Assembly (NCBI RefSeq): GCF_008691045.1
Contig: NZ_VMSO01000007.1
Span: 81,669-145,668, forward strand
Reading direction: 5' to 3'
Length of the DNA stretch: 64,000 bases
Source: Mediterraneibacter catenae
Lineage (GTDB): Bacteria; Bacillota; Clostridia; Lachnospirales; Lachnospiraceae
In this document: piece after piece, positions 8,950-18,708 of the stretch
Numbering within the stretch: position 1 is the first letter of the stretch
Layout of the letters: every line of letters starts with the position of its first letter
Program-made: the position numbers and the translations under genes
The notes under the pieces: generated by a model
Seen by the model: the letters and a program-made list of their open reading frames with translations, nothing else
What the model was told of the DNA's origin: nothing
Databases searched by the model: none

Positions 8950-11793
8950 TTATTTTCTCTCTATCTCAACCATCTTATATGCTTCTACGTTGTCTCCTTC
9001 TTTGATGTCGTTATAATTCTCAAACACAAAGCCGCACTCATAACCGGCTCTAACTTCCTTGACATCATCTTTAAATCTCTTCAGGGATGCCAGCGGTCCG
9101 TCAAATACAACGATACCGTCGCGGATCAGGCGTACAGAACAGTTTCTCTCAAAGATACCGTCCTGTACGTAAGCTCCCGCGATTGTTCCTACGCCGGACG
9201 CCTTGAATGTCTGACGCACCTCTGCGTGACCAAGGATCTTCTCCTCAAACACCGGATCCAGCATACCTTTCATGGCAGCCTCTACGTCTTCTATCGCATT
9301 GTAGATGACTCTGTACAGTCTGACATCCACGCCCTCACGCTCGGCAATATCTTTCGCCGTAGCATCCGGACGGACGTTGAATCCGATGATGATCGCATTG
9401 GATGCAGACGCAAGGATCACATCCGACTCATTGATCGCACCTACGCCGCCGTGGATCACCTTGATCACTACTTCGTCGTTGGTAAGTTTCAGCAAGCTCT
9501 GCTTCATCGCCTCCACAGATCCCTGTACATCCGCTTTGACCACGATATTGAGTTCTTTAAGGTTTCCTTCCTGGATCTGGCTGAACAGATCGTCAAGAGA
9601 CATCCTTGATTTTGTCTCTTCCAGAAGTTTCACTTTATTCTGTGCGATAAATGTCTCTGCAAAGCTTCTCGCTTCCTTTTCAGACTCGCATCCTACAAAT
9701 ACTTCTCCGGCGTTCGGCACTTCGTTCAGTCCGAGAATTTCCACCGGCTGGGACGGCCCTGCCTCTTTGACGCGTCTTCCCTTGTCATCCATCATGGCAC
9801 GGACACGTCCGTGTGCACTTCCTGCCGCAATGGCATCTCCTACATGGAGTGTTCCTTTCTGTACAAGTACGGTTGCCACAGAACCTTTACCTTTGTCAAG
9901 CTCTGCCTCGATAACAAGACCTCTCGCAGCGCGGTTCGGGTTAGCTTTCAGCTCCATCACCTCTGCAGTGAGCAGAATCATCTCAAGCAGTTCCGGAATC
10001 CCTTCCTTCGTATGAGCAGATACCGGCACGAATACAGTGCTTCCGCCCCAGTCCTCGGGGATAAGTTCATATTCTGTGAGTTCCTGTTTTACTCTCTCGA
10101 TATTTGCTCCCGGCTTGTCGATCTTGTTGATCGCCACTATGATCTCTACTCCGGCTGCCTTTGCATGGTTGATTGCCTCAACAGTCTGCGGCATCACGCC
10201 ATCGTCCGCAGCAACTACAAGGATTGCAATATCAGTGGAGCTTGCGCCTCTCATTCGCATTGCAGTAAACGCCTCATGTCCGGGAGTATCAAGGAACGTG
10301 ATTTTCTCCCCATTGATCTCTACTACATAGGCACCGATATGCTGTGTAATACCGCCGGCCTCACGATCTGTTACATTTGTATGGCGTATTGCGTCGAGCA
10401 GGGAAGTCTTACCATGGTCTACGTGTCCCATAACACAGACAACCGGAGGACGTTTCACCATCAGGCTTTCATCTTCCTCGTCCTCTTTAAGAAGTTCCTC
10501 GATCACATCGACAACCTCCTCCTTCTCACAGAGGACATCAAAGTCCAGTGCGATCTCTTCGGCAGTCTCATAATCAATTTCCTGATTAACTGTCACGACT
10601 TTCCCCTGGAGGAACAGCTTCTTGACGATCACGGACGGAACAACTTTCATCTTGTCGGCAAGTTCTTTGATCGTAAGGACTTCCGGAATAACAATCTGTT
10701 TGATCTTCTCTTCCTTTTTCTCCTCTTTCGGCTGCGGTCTCTTAGCCTCTGCAACCTGTTTCTGCTTTCTGCCTTTTCTTCCTTTGCCCTCGAATGCCTC
10801 GTCTCTGTATTCTTTCTTCTTATTATCTCTCTCTTTATCTTTGGCCTTGTTTCTCTGGCTCTTCTGCTGCTCCATAACCGGAGTGCTCATATCATCCCTG
10901 CGGGAATCTCTGCGATCCGGACGCGGACCCTGTCCGCCGTTTCTCTGATCGCGTCCTCCCCTCTCCGGGCGACCCTGACGTCCGCCGTTTCCGTTACCGA
11001 AGGAACGACCGTTCTGGCCTCTGTCTCCTCTCGGCTGACGGTCACCGCCCTGTCTGTCTCCTCTTGCCGGACGGTCAGATGAATTCCTGTTATCTCTTCC
11101 TTCGCCCTGACGTGTTCCATGTGATGCGTGCTCTGCCCGCGCCGGCCTCTCTGTTGACTGTCTTCCCTCAGAAGTCTGGCGGCCAGTCTGAGCCGGTCTC
11201 TCTGTGCGTGCCGGACGCTCTGTGCGTGTCTGGCGTTCTCCTGCCGGTCTTGCCTCTGCTGCAGGGCGCTCTGTCCGCGCCGGTCTCTCCGTCTGTACCG
11301 GGCGCTCAGCCTGTGTCTGTACCGGATGCTCTGCAGGTCTCTTCTCTACTGCAGGACGTGCCCCCTGGGCAGGACGCTCCGGACGTGCCGGTCTCTCTCC
11401 TGCCGGGCGTGCTCCATGCGCCGGGCGTGTTCCCGCCTGAGCGTTACGCGCTCCCTGCTGGCCCGGGCGTCCCTGGCGCTGTGCCGGACGGCTGCCCTGG
11501 ATCCTGCTGCTGTTCTTGGAATTCTGCGGGCGGATTACAAACGCCAGATTTTTCTTCTTCGGCGCTGCAGACTCTGCCTGCTCTGCCGTTTTTCCGGCAG
11601 CCTTTTCCTCTTCGCCGGAAGTCTTCTTTTCTCCTTTTGAAGAGACCTCACTGCGGATCTCCTCAGCTATATTATCTTCGATCGTGCTCATATGATTCTT
11701 AATCTCCACATTTTTCTTCTGAAGAATATCTACAAGTTCTTTATTGTCCATCCCCAGCTCTCTGGCCAGTTCATGTACCCTCATTTTCGTCAT
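8950..11793 (-). CDS. infB: translation initiation factor IF-2
   Basis: GTPase that brings initiator tRNA to the 30S subunit. Layout of the 947 residues: short IF2_N helix bundle ([21 protein letters not shown]), a linker of about 300 residues that is low in complexity and made of repeated R-P-A, T-E-R-P and later R/G/D/N-rich blocks, a second IF2_N-like segment ([22 protein letters not shown]), the G domain with GHVDHGKT near 455, DTPGHEAF and NKIDKP, then domains II-IV. The start has AAGGAGG 9 bases upstream. The lengthy basic linker is longer than in Bacillus subtilis IF-2. Confidence 0.97.
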   Translation of the reverse strand: MTKMRVHELARELGMDNKELVDILQKKNVEIKNHMSTIEDNIAEEIRSEVSSKGEKKTSGEEEKAAGKTAEQAESAAPKKKNLAFVIRPQNSKNSSRIQGSRPAQRQGRPGQQGARNAQAGTRPAHGARPAGERPARPERPAQGARPAVEKRPAEHPVQTQAERPVQTERPARTERPAAEARPAGERQTRTERPARTERPAQTGRQTSEGRQSTERPARAEHASHGTRQGEGRDNRNSSDRPARGDRQGGDRQPRGDRGQNGRSFGNGNGGRQGRPERGGRDQRNGGQGPRPDRRDSRRDDMSTPVMEQQKSQRNKAKDKERDNKKKEYRDEAFEGKGRKGRKQKQVAEAKRPQPKEEKKEEKIKQIVIPEVLTIKELADKMKVVPSVIVKKLFLQGKVVTVNQEIDYETAEEIALDFDVLCEKEEVVDVIEELLKEDEEDESLMVKRPPVVCVMGHVDHGKTSLLDAIRHTNVTDREAGGITQHIGAYVVEINGEKITFLDTPGHEAFTAMRMRGASSTDIAILVVAADDGVMPQTVEAINHAKAAGVEIIVAINKIDKPGANIERVKQELTEYELIPEDWGGSTVFVPVSAHTKEGIPELLEMILLTAEVMELKANPNRAARGLVIEAELDKGKGSVATVLVQKGTLHVGDAIAAGSAHGRVRAMMDDKGRRVKEAGPSQPVEILGLNEVPNAGEVFVGCESEKEARSFAETFIAQNKVKLLEETKSRMSLDDLFSQIQEGNLKELNIVVKADVQGSVEAMKQSLLKLTNDEVVIKVIHGGVGAINESDVILASASNAIIIGFNVRPDATAKDIAEREGVDVRLYRVIYNAIEDVEAAMKGMLDPVFEEKILGHAEVRQTFKASGVGTIAGAYVQDGIFERNCSVRLIRDGIVVFDGPLASLKRFKDDVKEVRAGYECGFVFENYNDIKEGDNVEAYKMVEIERK

Positions 11794-11807
11794 ATTTACT
11801 ACCTCCT

Positions 11808-12131
11808 TTATGCAATATCCTCTCGATCTTTAAGCTCTTTTAGAATCCCGTCTGCAAATCCTTCGTCCAATATCGCCAGAGATGCACGGAATTCTTTTCC
11901 CATTGCATGCCCTAAGGTATCTTTATCTCCGTAAATACAAATTGGAACTTTGTAAAATTTACACATATCCCGAAATTTCTTCTTCGTGTTCTCTGATGCA
12001 TCTGATGCGATGATCACAAGATGTGCGCGTCCTGACTTCGTCTCGCTCTCTGTCATCATCTCGCCGCTCGCGCATCTTCCTGCTTTCATTGCGAGTCCGA
12101 TCAGGGACAGGACTTTATCCTTCTTTCTCAA
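11808..12131 (-). CDS. ylxQ: L7Ae/L30e-family RNA-binding protein YlxQ
   Basis: A 107-residue member of the L7Ae/L30e/Gadd45 family of kink-turn binders. Visible signature: [21 protein letters not shown] and [20 protein letters not shown], then [18 protein letters not shown]. In Firmicutes ylxQ always lies between ylxR and infB, as here. It overlaps ylxR by 17 bases. Cellular role is unresolved in the family. Confidence 0.9.
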   Translation of the reverse strand: MRKKDKVLSLIGLAMKAGRCASGEMMTESETKSGRAHLVIIASDASENTKKKFRDMCKFYKVPICIYGDKDTLGHAMGKEFRASLAILDEGFADGILKELKDREDIA

Positions 12132-12405
12132 TCTCGCCCATCTCCTTTTCCAGCCTGTCGTATACTTCCTGCGGGATCTCCTGTTTGAAAGACCGCTCCA
12201 GCCCCCTCGACTTCACCGCGTTCTGAAAGCAGCTGAGCGAACGGCACAGATAAGCGCCTCTGCCGTTTTTCTTTCCGGCTGCATCCACAACGAACTCGCC
12301 GTTCTCGGTCTTCAGTATACGCATCAGTTCCTTCTTCGGTTTCATTTCACCACATCCTACACATTTTCTCATAGGAATCTTCTTCTTTACCGCCAAATAA
12401 TCCAC
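12115..12405 (-). CDS. ylxR: YlxR-family RNA-binding/nucleoid-associated protein (RnpM)
   Basis: The 96 residues show the YlxR hallmark IPMRKCVGCGEMKPKKELMRI near the N terminus and NGRGAYLCRSLSCFQNAVKSRGLERSF. Family members bind RNA and some have been linked to RNase P regulation in Bacillus. It follows nusA by about 20 bases and overlaps ylxQ by 17, consistent with one transcript. Confidence 0.9.
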   Translation of the reverse strand: MDYLAVKKKIPMRKCVGCGEMKPKKELMRILKTENGEFVVDAAGKKNGRGAYLCRSLSCFQNAVKSRGLERSFKQEIPQEVYDRLEKEMGEIEKEG

Positions 12406-12424
12406 TCCTTCAGATCATATACTG

Positions 12425-13684
12425 TTATTTATCCGTCTCGACGAATTCGATCTCCTCCGGCTCTTCTGCGCTGTAGTCATCATAGTCTTCTGCATATCCG
12501 TCATTCTCGCCGTAAGCGCCGTCTTCATACTCATCGTAGGCACCGTCTTCATATGCGCCCTCTTCATACTCGTCTTCGTAATCTCCGGTATATCCTTCTT
12601 CGCCCATGAGACCCATCTGTTCCATATAATTCTCCGGAAGATCTCCTGCTTCGATTGCCTGGGTCTCGCTCTTGATGTCGATCTTATATCCTGTAAGTCT
12701 TGCCGCAAGACGCGCATTCTGTCCTTCTTTTCCGATCGCAAGAGAAAGCTGATAATCAGGAACGATTACATTAGCCACTTTTTCTTCAGGGTCAGCCATA
12801 ACCGAAATTACCTTTGCCGGACTCAGCGCATTCTCGATCAGAAGCGCCGGGTTCTCATCCCAGTTGATAATATCGATCTTTTCTCCGCGCAGCTCCTGAA
12901 CGACAGCATTGACTCTCGCTCCATTCATTCCGACGCAGGCACCCACCGGATCCACATTCGGATCGTTGGACCATACAGCCATCTTCGTACGCGATCCGGC
13001 CTCACGTGCAATGCTCTTGATCTCTACTGTCCCGTCTCTTACTTCGGCAACTTCAGCCTCAAAGAGTCGTTTCACGAGCTCCGGATGTGTACGGGACACT
13101 AGGATCTTCGGTCCCCTCGGTGTATTCTTGACCTCTACTACGTACAGCTTGATGCGGTCCGTCGGCTTGAACACCTCGCCTTTAACCTGTTCATTCTCTG
13201 TCAGCATAGCGTCGGCTCTTCCGAGGTTGATGCTGATATTCTTGCCAACATAGCGCTGGACAATACCGGTAACGATATCTTTCTCTTTCTCAAAATACTG
13301 GTCAAAAACAACTTTTCTTTCTTCTTCTCTGATTTTCTGCAAGATCAGGTTCTTTGCATTCTGCGTAGCGATACGTCCGAACTCTTTTGACTGCACCGGA
13401 ATCTGGGCAATATCTCCGGCCTGAAGTGCGGAGTCGATCTTCTCTGCCTCCTCCAGGCTGATCTCCAGCGCCGGATTCGTCACTTCCTCAACTACTTTTT
13501 TCTCTGCGTACACGGCATAATCACATGTCTCGCGGTCCATGATCACCTTAATATTCTCTGCCGTACCGAAATGATTTTTACATGCGCTGATCAGAGAATT
13601 CTCAATTGCATCCATCATTACATCTTTGCTGATGTTCTTCTCTTTCTCAAGGATTGTCAATGCTTCCATTAACTCTGTGTTCAT
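12425..13684 (-). CDS. nusA: transcription termination/antitermination factor NusA
   Basis: RNA polymerase-binding elongation factor. Order: N-terminal RNAP-binding domain ([21 protein letters not shown]), S1 domain ([16 protein letters not shown]), KH1 ([20 protein letters not shown]) and KH2 ([25 protein letters not shown]). The body ends near residue 350; it is followed by an acidic tail of about 65 residues with repeated E/D, G-A-Y and Y-E-D blocks instead of the helix-hairpin acidic repeats of Escherichia coli. AGGAGG lies about 10 bases before the ATG. Confidence 0.97.
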   Translation of the reverse strand: MNTELMEALTILEKEKNISKDVMMDAIENSLISACKNHFGTAENIKVIMDRETCDYAVYAEKKVVEEVTNPALEISLEEAEKIDSALQAGDIAQIPVQSKEFGRIATQNAKNLILQKIREEERKVVFDQYFEKEKDIVTGIVQRYVGKNISINLGRADAMLTENEQVKGEVFKPTDRIKLYVVEVKNTPRGPKILVSRTHPELVKRLFEAEVAEVRDGTVEIKSIAREAGSRTKMAVWSNDPNVDPVGACVGMNGARVNAVVQELRGEKIDIINWDENPALLIENALSPAKVISVMADPEEKVANVIVPDYQLSLAIGKEGQNARLAARLTGYKIDIKSETQAIEAGDLPENYMEQMGLMGEEGYTGDYEDEYEEGAYEDGAYDEYEDGAYGENDGYAEDYDDYSAEEPEEIEFVETDK

Positions 13685-13706
13685 CTCTCTGTTTCCTCCT
13701 AAATAA

Positions 13707-14174
13707 TTAAAAATCCAAAGCCAGACGGATCAGGGCTATGTCTGCCCGGTCAAATGTCTGTTCCGTATCATCTTCATACGCGATCGTAACCGTATTTTCA
13801 TCATATTTCTTAAGGATCCCGGTAAATTCTTTCTGGCGGTCGATCGCCCGGTAAGTCCGGATCTCAACTTCCTCGCCGAGGCTTCTGGCAAAATCCTTCT
13901 CCTTTTTCAGCGGCCTGCCAAGTCCCGGTGAACTCACCTCAAACACATAGGAATCCTCGATATAATCCTTCTCATCCAGAATGTCTGAGAATCTCCGGCT
14001 GACCGCCTCACAGTCGTCCACGGTGATCCCGCCCGGTTTGTCAATATAGGCGCGCAGATACCAGGTGCCGCCTTCCCTGACATATTCTACATCCACAAGT
14101 TCAAACTCAAGCTCCGAGACGATCGGTTCTAAGAGCTGCTCCGTTTTCTGTTCATATTCTTCTCTTCTCGACAC
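13707..14174 (-). CDS. rimP: ribosome maturation factor RimP
   Basis: Needed for 30S assembly. Signatures: LEPIVSELEFELVDVEYVREGGTWYLRAYIDKPGGITVDDCEAVSR and YVFEVSSPGLGRPLKKEKDF, then the C-terminal Sm-like domain. I prefer the GTG start at 14174 (VSRREEYEQK) because AAAGGAAG lies 6 bases upstream and the 155-residue product matches the family; an ATG at 14213 would add 13 residues without a ribosome binding site. First gene of the nusA-infB operon. Confidence 0.93.
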   Translation of the reverse strand: MSRREEYEQKTEQLLEPIVSELEFELVDVEYVREGGTWYLRAYIDKPGGITVDDCEAVSRRFSDILDEKDYIEDSYVFEVSSPGLGRPLKKEKDFARSLGEEVEIRTYRAIDRQKEFTGILKKYDENTVTIAYEDDTEQTFDRADIALIRLALDF

Positions 14175-14247
14175 GCTATACTTCCTTTCTGTTACACCGT
14201 GCTTCTGCGGCATCGTGGTGCTTCTGCAATATTTTTCACACCAACAA

Positions 14248-14331
14248 AGAAGAGTGAACTTTCGTTCACTCTTCTGCCGGGTTCCTTATGTAACTATTGG
14301 TAAGTATACCACCAGTTTTCTCAGAATGCAA
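14248..14331 (-). promoter_or_regulatory. promoter of the rimP-nusA-infB operon with a leader hairpin
   Basis: Promoter TTGCAT (14326-14331), 17 bases, TATACT (14303-14308). The leader then carries a perfect 12-bp stem at 14248-14275 (arms AGAAGAGTGAAC / GTTCACTCTTCT) closed by a GAAA tetraloop, with only a weak TTT downstream. The hairpin could end parC transcripts, be a processing site or a protein-binding site; which one cannot be told from sequence. Confidence 0.65.
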
Positions 14332-14353
14332 GGGCTGAAATAAAAAAATACAA

Positions 14354-16597
14354 CTATCCCCTGTACTTAGTGCCTGCGCCGTCACGTTTCGCCTGTTTGA
14401 GACGGTTCAAAGTAACTTCTTTTTCATTATATAATATCTTCGTCTCTGTTCCCTCTTCAAAGAGATACACTTCCTCCAGCTCATCTTTCTTCTGGAGCCG
14501 TATCCCGCGAACTCCCACAGCGGCCTTCTTTTTCACCGGGATATCCGCTGCCGGGAACTTCAGGAAGTATCCGTTCTTCGTCCGGAGTACGGCATTCTGG
14601 AGGTCGTTTACTACTTTGACCGCAATGAGGGAATCTCCATCCTGCAGTTTTGTAGCTGCGATCGTCCTCTTCGTCACCTGGAACTCTGTCCCTTCCACTT
14701 TCTTGATCATCCCCTGTGCGGTCGCAAACATCAGATACGCAAACCGCATTTGCTCTGCATCGCAGACCATGATGATCTGTTCCTCACTTGTGGAGTAATT
14801 GCTGATATTATCGATCGGAGTTCCTTTGTCACGGAATCTTCCGTGCGGCACATCCGGCACTTTGACCTGATGCATTTTACCGGTGTCGGTAAAGATGCAC
14901 AGCCTTCCGGTATTCATACAGTGCACGACATATTTATTCTCACTGTCTGCCGCCTCTTTATTCCTCTCATAGACAGATATGTCCACCGTCTTTGCATATC
15001 CGAAACGATCCATGAGGAAGACGACTTCCTGCTCTTCGATCTTCTTCTCCTCGAACACGGCCTCTTCCGCATTCTCGATGACCGTGCGGCGTTTACGTCC
15101 ATATTCCTTCTTGAACGCATCCAGTTCTTCCATGATCACGCCTGCCATGGAATCATAATTATTGAGTATATCCTCATAGCGGGCGATATTTTTAAGTGTC
15201 TGCTCGTGCTCTGCCCTGAGCGCTTCGATCTCGAGTCCGATCAGACGGTAGAGGCGCATCTCCAGGATCGCCGTCGCCTGACGCTCGGTAAACCGGAGCA
15301 GAGCAGCCATCTTCTTCGAGATATTGGACTTAAATCTGATATTATCAGTGATACCATGCACGAGGCAGGCTCTCGCATCTTTCACCGATTTACTTCCCCT
15401 CAGGATCTCAATGATCAGATCGATCACATCGCAAGCCTTGATCAGACCTTCCTGCACCTCACTCTTCTCCTTCTCTTTCGTAAGGAGCGTCTGATACTTG
15501 CGGGTCGCAAGCTCAAACTGGAAGTCTACATGGTGCTCTATGATCTTCTTAAGTCCCAGCGTCTCAGGCCTTCCGTCCGCCACAGCGAGCATGTTCACGC
15601 CAAATGTATCCTCGAGACGTGTCTTCTTGTAGAGCATGTTCTTTAAGTTCTCTACATCCGCCCCCTTCTTCAGTTCCAGCACAATGCGTATTCCTTCTTT
15701 TGAGGACTGGTTGGATATATCTACGATATCTGTCGTCTTCTTCGTCTCCACCAGATTTGCCACATCATTTAAGAATTTACTGATGCCGGTACCGATCATC
15801 GTATAGGGGATCTCGCTGATCACGAGCTGTTTCTTCCCGCCTTTTAAATCCTCAACCTCAACTTTGCCACGGATCTTGATCTTGCCCTGGCCGGTCTCGT
15901 AGATATTCAGCAGGTCATCCTTGTTGACCACGATGCCTCCGGTCGGGAAGTCAGGACCCTTGATGTACTTCATGAGCTGTTTTGTACTGATGGCGTCATT
16001 CTTCATATATGCCTTGACCGCATCGATCACTTCGCCCAGGTTGTGAGTAGGAATGCTGGTCGCCATGCCGACCGCAATACCTTCCGCGCCGTTTACGAGA
16101 AGGTTCGGCACCCGCACAGGAAGTACAAGGGGTTCCTTCTCTGTCTCGTCAAAGTTCGGTCCGAAATCGATGACATTTTTATCCAGATCCGCCAGACAGA
16201 CTTCCTGAGTGAACTTCGTAAGTCTCGCCTCGGTATAACGCATGGCAGCAGCCCCGTCACCCTCGATGGATCCGAAATTACCGTGTCCGTCCACAAGGAT
16301 CTGCCCTTTTTTAAACTCCTGTGCCATGACGACCAGAGCCTCGTAGATGGAGCTGTCGCCGTGGGGGTGATATTTACCCATCGTATCTCCCACGATACGG
16401 GCACATTTCCTGTAGGGCCTGTCATAACGTATCCCCAGTTCGTACATATCATAGAGAGTACGTCTCTGAACCGGTTTTAAACCATCCCGCACATCCGGAA
16501 GAGCGCGGGCGATGATCACGCTCATAGCGTAATCGATATATGACTTCTTCATAAGGTCGGAATATTCCGTCCTTATGATCTGTGATTCACTGTTCAT
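14354..16597 (-). CDS. parC: type IIA topoisomerase subunit A, topoisomerase IV-like (ParC/GyrA family)
   Basis: DNA breakage-reunion subunit. Catalytic tyrosine is Y121 in AAAMRYTEARL; the quinolone region reads HPHGDSSIYEAL with Ser82 and Glu86 at the positions usually linked to resistance, both in the sensitive-type state. The C-terminal pinwheel begins near 520 (VVFLMDRFGYAKTVDISVYER). No GyrA box of the Q-R-R-G-G-K-G type is visible in that region, so I favour a decatenase role over negative supercoiling. It follows the B subunit by 15 bases. Confidence 0.85.
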   Translation of the reverse strand: MNSESQIIRTEYSDLMKKSYIDYAMSVIIARALPDVRDGLKPVQRRTLYDMYELGIRYDRPYRKCARIVGDTMGKYHPHGDSSIYEALVVMAQEFKKGQILVDGHGNFGSIEGDGAAAMRYTEARLTKFTQEVCLADLDKNVIDFGPNFDETEKEPLVLPVRVPNLLVNGAEGIAVGMATSIPTHNLGEVIDAVKAYMKNDAISTKQLMKYIKGPDFPTGGIVVNKDDLLNIYETGQGKIKIRGKVEVEDLKGGKKQLVISEIPYTMIGTGISKFLNDVANLVETKKTTDIVDISNQSSKEGIRIVLELKKGADVENLKNMLYKKTRLEDTFGVNMLAVADGRPETLGLKKIIEHHVDFQFELATRKYQTLLTKEKEKSEVQEGLIKACDVIDLIIEILRGSKSVKDARACLVHGITDNIRFKSNISKKMAALLRFTERQATAILEMRLYRLIGLEIEALRAEHEQTLKNIARYEDILNNYDSMAGVIMEELDAFKKEYGRKRRTVIENAEEAVFEEKKIEEQEVVFLMDRFGYAKTVDISVYERNKEAADSENKYVVHCMNTGRLCIFTDTGKMHQVKVPDVPHGRFRDKGTPIDNISNYSTSEEQIIMVCDAEQMRFAYLMFATAQGMIKKVEGTEFQVTKRTIAATKLQDGDSLIAVKVVNDLQNAVLRTKNGYFLKFPAADIPVKKKAAVGVRGIRLQKKDELEEVYLFEEGTETKILYNEKEVTLNRLKQAKRDGAGTKYRG

Positions 16598-16612
16598 GTT
16601 CTCTCTCCTTCA

Positions 16613-18535
16613 TCAGATATCCAGTTCCGCTTCGGTCGCATTCTCATAGATAAAGGCACGGCGCGGCGGGACTTCCGTTCCCATGAGCATCTCCGTCACA
16701 CTGGAAGCCATCCTCGCATCCTCGATCTCCACGAGTTTGAGCAGGCGCCTCTCGGGATCCAGAGTCGTCTCCCAGAGCTGCTCCGCGTCCATCTCACCCA
16801 GACCTTTGTACCGCTGCAGCGTAAACGGACCGGTGTGCGTCTTCCTGTATTTTTCCAGCGCCTTGTCGTCGTAGAGGTACTCCTCCTCCCCGTTCTTCGG
16901 CATCGCTTTATAGAGCGGCGGCATGGCGATATACACATGTCCCTCGTAAATGAGTTCCGGCATAAACCGGTAAAACAACGTCAGGAGCAGCGTGGAGATA
17001 TGGGCGCCGTCCACATCCGCATCCGCCATGATGATGATCTTGTCATAGCGCAGCTTCGTGATATCAAAATCATTGCCATATCCTTCAGAAAATCCGCAGC
17101 CGAACGCATTGATCATTGTCTTGATCTCCGCATTTGCAAGGATCTTGTCAATGCTCGCCTTCTCCACATTCAGGATCTTTCCCCTGATCGGAAGGATCGC
17201 CTGGAAATTCCGGTCTCTCGCTGTCTTCGCAGAACCGCCCGCGGAATCTCCCTCCACGATAAAGATCTCGCATTTCTTCGGATCCCGGCTCTCACAGTTG
17301 GCAAGCTTGCCATTGCTGTCAAAAGAATACTTCTGCTTTGTGAGCAGATTCGTCTTTGCCTTTTCCTCTGTCTTACGGATCTTAGCCGCTTTCTCCGCAC
17401 TGGAGAGGACGGATTTGAGCGTGTCCAGATTTCGGTCAAAATACCGTACGATCTCATCTCCTGTCACCTTGCTCACTGCCTTTGAAGCGTCAGGGTTGTC
17501 CAGTTTCGTCTTCGTCTGTCCTTCGAATCTCGGATCCGGATGCTTGATGGAGACAATGGCAGTCATGCCGTTTCTGATATCTGCGCCGGTAAAATTCGCG
17601 TCCTTTTCTTTTAATATGCCAAGTTCTCTCGCGTACTGGTTCATGACCGTGGTGAAGGTCGTCTTAAATCCCGTCAGATGTGTTCCGCCTTCTGAATTGT
17701 AGATATTATTACAGAATCCGAGTACATTCTCGTGGAATTCATTCACATACTGAAGCGCCACTTCCACCTCAATGCCGTCTGCGGTTCCTTTGAAATAGAC
17801 CGGGTCGTGGAGCGTCTCTTTCTTCTTATTCAGATCACGGATAAACCCGAGGATTCCGTCCGGCTCATGATATTCAATGTGCTCCGGCTCATCCAGTCGT
17901 TTATCGTCGAAAACGATCTTAAGGTTCGGGTTCAGATATGCCGTTTCATGAAGCCTGCTCTTCACCTCATCTGCGCGAAATCTCGTCTTCTCAAATATCG
18001 TGTCATCCGGAAGGAAATTCACGGTTGTTCCGGTCTTCCTTGTCTTTCCGATCTTCGGCAGCAGGCCGTTCTCCAGTTCGATCACCGGGATTCCTCTCTC
18101 ATACCGGTCATGATGGATGTAACCGTCCTTGCTGATCTTCACATCCATATATGTAGAAAGAGCATTCACGACAGATGAGCCCACACCGTGCAGACCACCG
18201 CTCGTCTTGTACGCGGAATCATCAAACTTCCCCCCCGCATGGAGCGTCGTGTAGACAAGTCGTGCCGCAGAAACACCTTTTTCATGCATATCTACCGGAA
18301 CACCGCGCCCGTTGTCCGACACTGTCGCCGATCCGTCCTTCTCCAAAGTGACATGGATCTCCGAACAGAATCCGGCCAGATGCTCATCTACCGCATTGTC
18401 CACGATCTCGTAGATCAGATGATTGAGTCCCTTTGTAGAGACACTTCCGATATACATTCCCGGACGTTTGCGGACAGCCTCCAGGCCTTCCAGCACAGCT
18501 ATACTGCCGGCATCATATGTATTCTTATCCGCCAT
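16613..18535 (-). CDS. parE: type IIA topoisomerase subunit B, topoisomerase IV-like (ParE/GyrB family)
   Basis: ATPase subunit, 640 residues. GHKL motifs: EIVDNAVDEHLAG (about 43-55), DNGRGVPVD, and GGLHGVGSSVVNALS. Transducer domain with QTKTKLDNPDA. TOPRIM motifs FIVEGDSAGGSAKTARDR and ADADVDGAHI, ending with the RYKGLGEMDAEQLWETT segment. No extra 170-residue insertion of enterobacterial GyrB. Paired with the A subunit, and a promoter of good quality lies upstream. Confidence 0.87.
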   Translation of the reverse strand: MADKNTYDAGSIAVLEGLEAVRKRPGMYIGSVSTKGLNHLIYEIVDNAVDEHLAGFCSEIHVTLEKDGSATVSDNGRGVPVDMHEKGVSAARLVYTTLHAGGKFDDSAYKTSGGLHGVGSSVVNALSTYMDVKISKDGYIHHDRYERGIPVIELENGLLPKIGKTRKTGTTVNFLPDDTIFEKTRFRADEVKSRLHETAYLNPNLKIVFDDKRLDEPEHIEYHEPDGILGFIRDLNKKKETLHDPVYFKGTADGIEVEVALQYVNEFHENVLGFCNNIYNSEGGTHLTGFKTTFTTVMNQYARELGILKEKDANFTGADIRNGMTAIVSIKHPDPRFEGQTKTKLDNPDASKAVSKVTGDEIVRYFDRNLDTLKSVLSSAEKAAKIRKTEEKAKTNLLTKQKYSFDSNGKLANCESRDPKKCEIFIVEGDSAGGSAKTARDRNFQAILPIRGKILNVEKASIDKILANAEIKTMINAFGCGFSEGYGNDFDITKLRYDKIIIMADADVDGAHISTLLLTLFYRFMPELIYEGHVYIAMPPLYKAMPKNGEEEYLYDDKALEKYRKTHTGPFTLQRYKGLGEMDAEQLWETTLDPERRLLKLVEIEDARMASSVTEMLMGTEVPPRRAFIYENATEAELDI

Positions 18536-18659
18536 TTACATTCTCCTTTTCCTATCCGCCTTCCTGTACGGGTCAAAGTCCTGAACTCTTACCCTGAATG
18601 AACGGCGAAAGCCTCGTTCTTTTCTTTATCCTGCGCGAGCGCAGAACAGTCCATTAGAT

Positions 18660-18688
18660 AATATAGCACCAGTCCCTGCGGTTTTCAA
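18660..18688 (-). promoter_or_regulatory. promoter of the parE-parC operon
   Basis: TTGAAA (18683-18688), 17 bases, TATATT (18660-18665), with TGC before the -10. Leader of about 120 nt before the parE ATG; no clear hairpin in it. Confidence 0.7.
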
Positions 18689-18708
18689 GCAGAAAAGCAA
18701 GGCGGTCC

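Noticed and set aside
14354..18535. Calling the subunit pair DNA gyrase
   Set aside because: The A subunit shows no GyrA-box-like heptad in its C-terminal domain and the genes are not near dnaA-recF, so topoisomerase IV fits better; the assignment remains a judgement from sequence.
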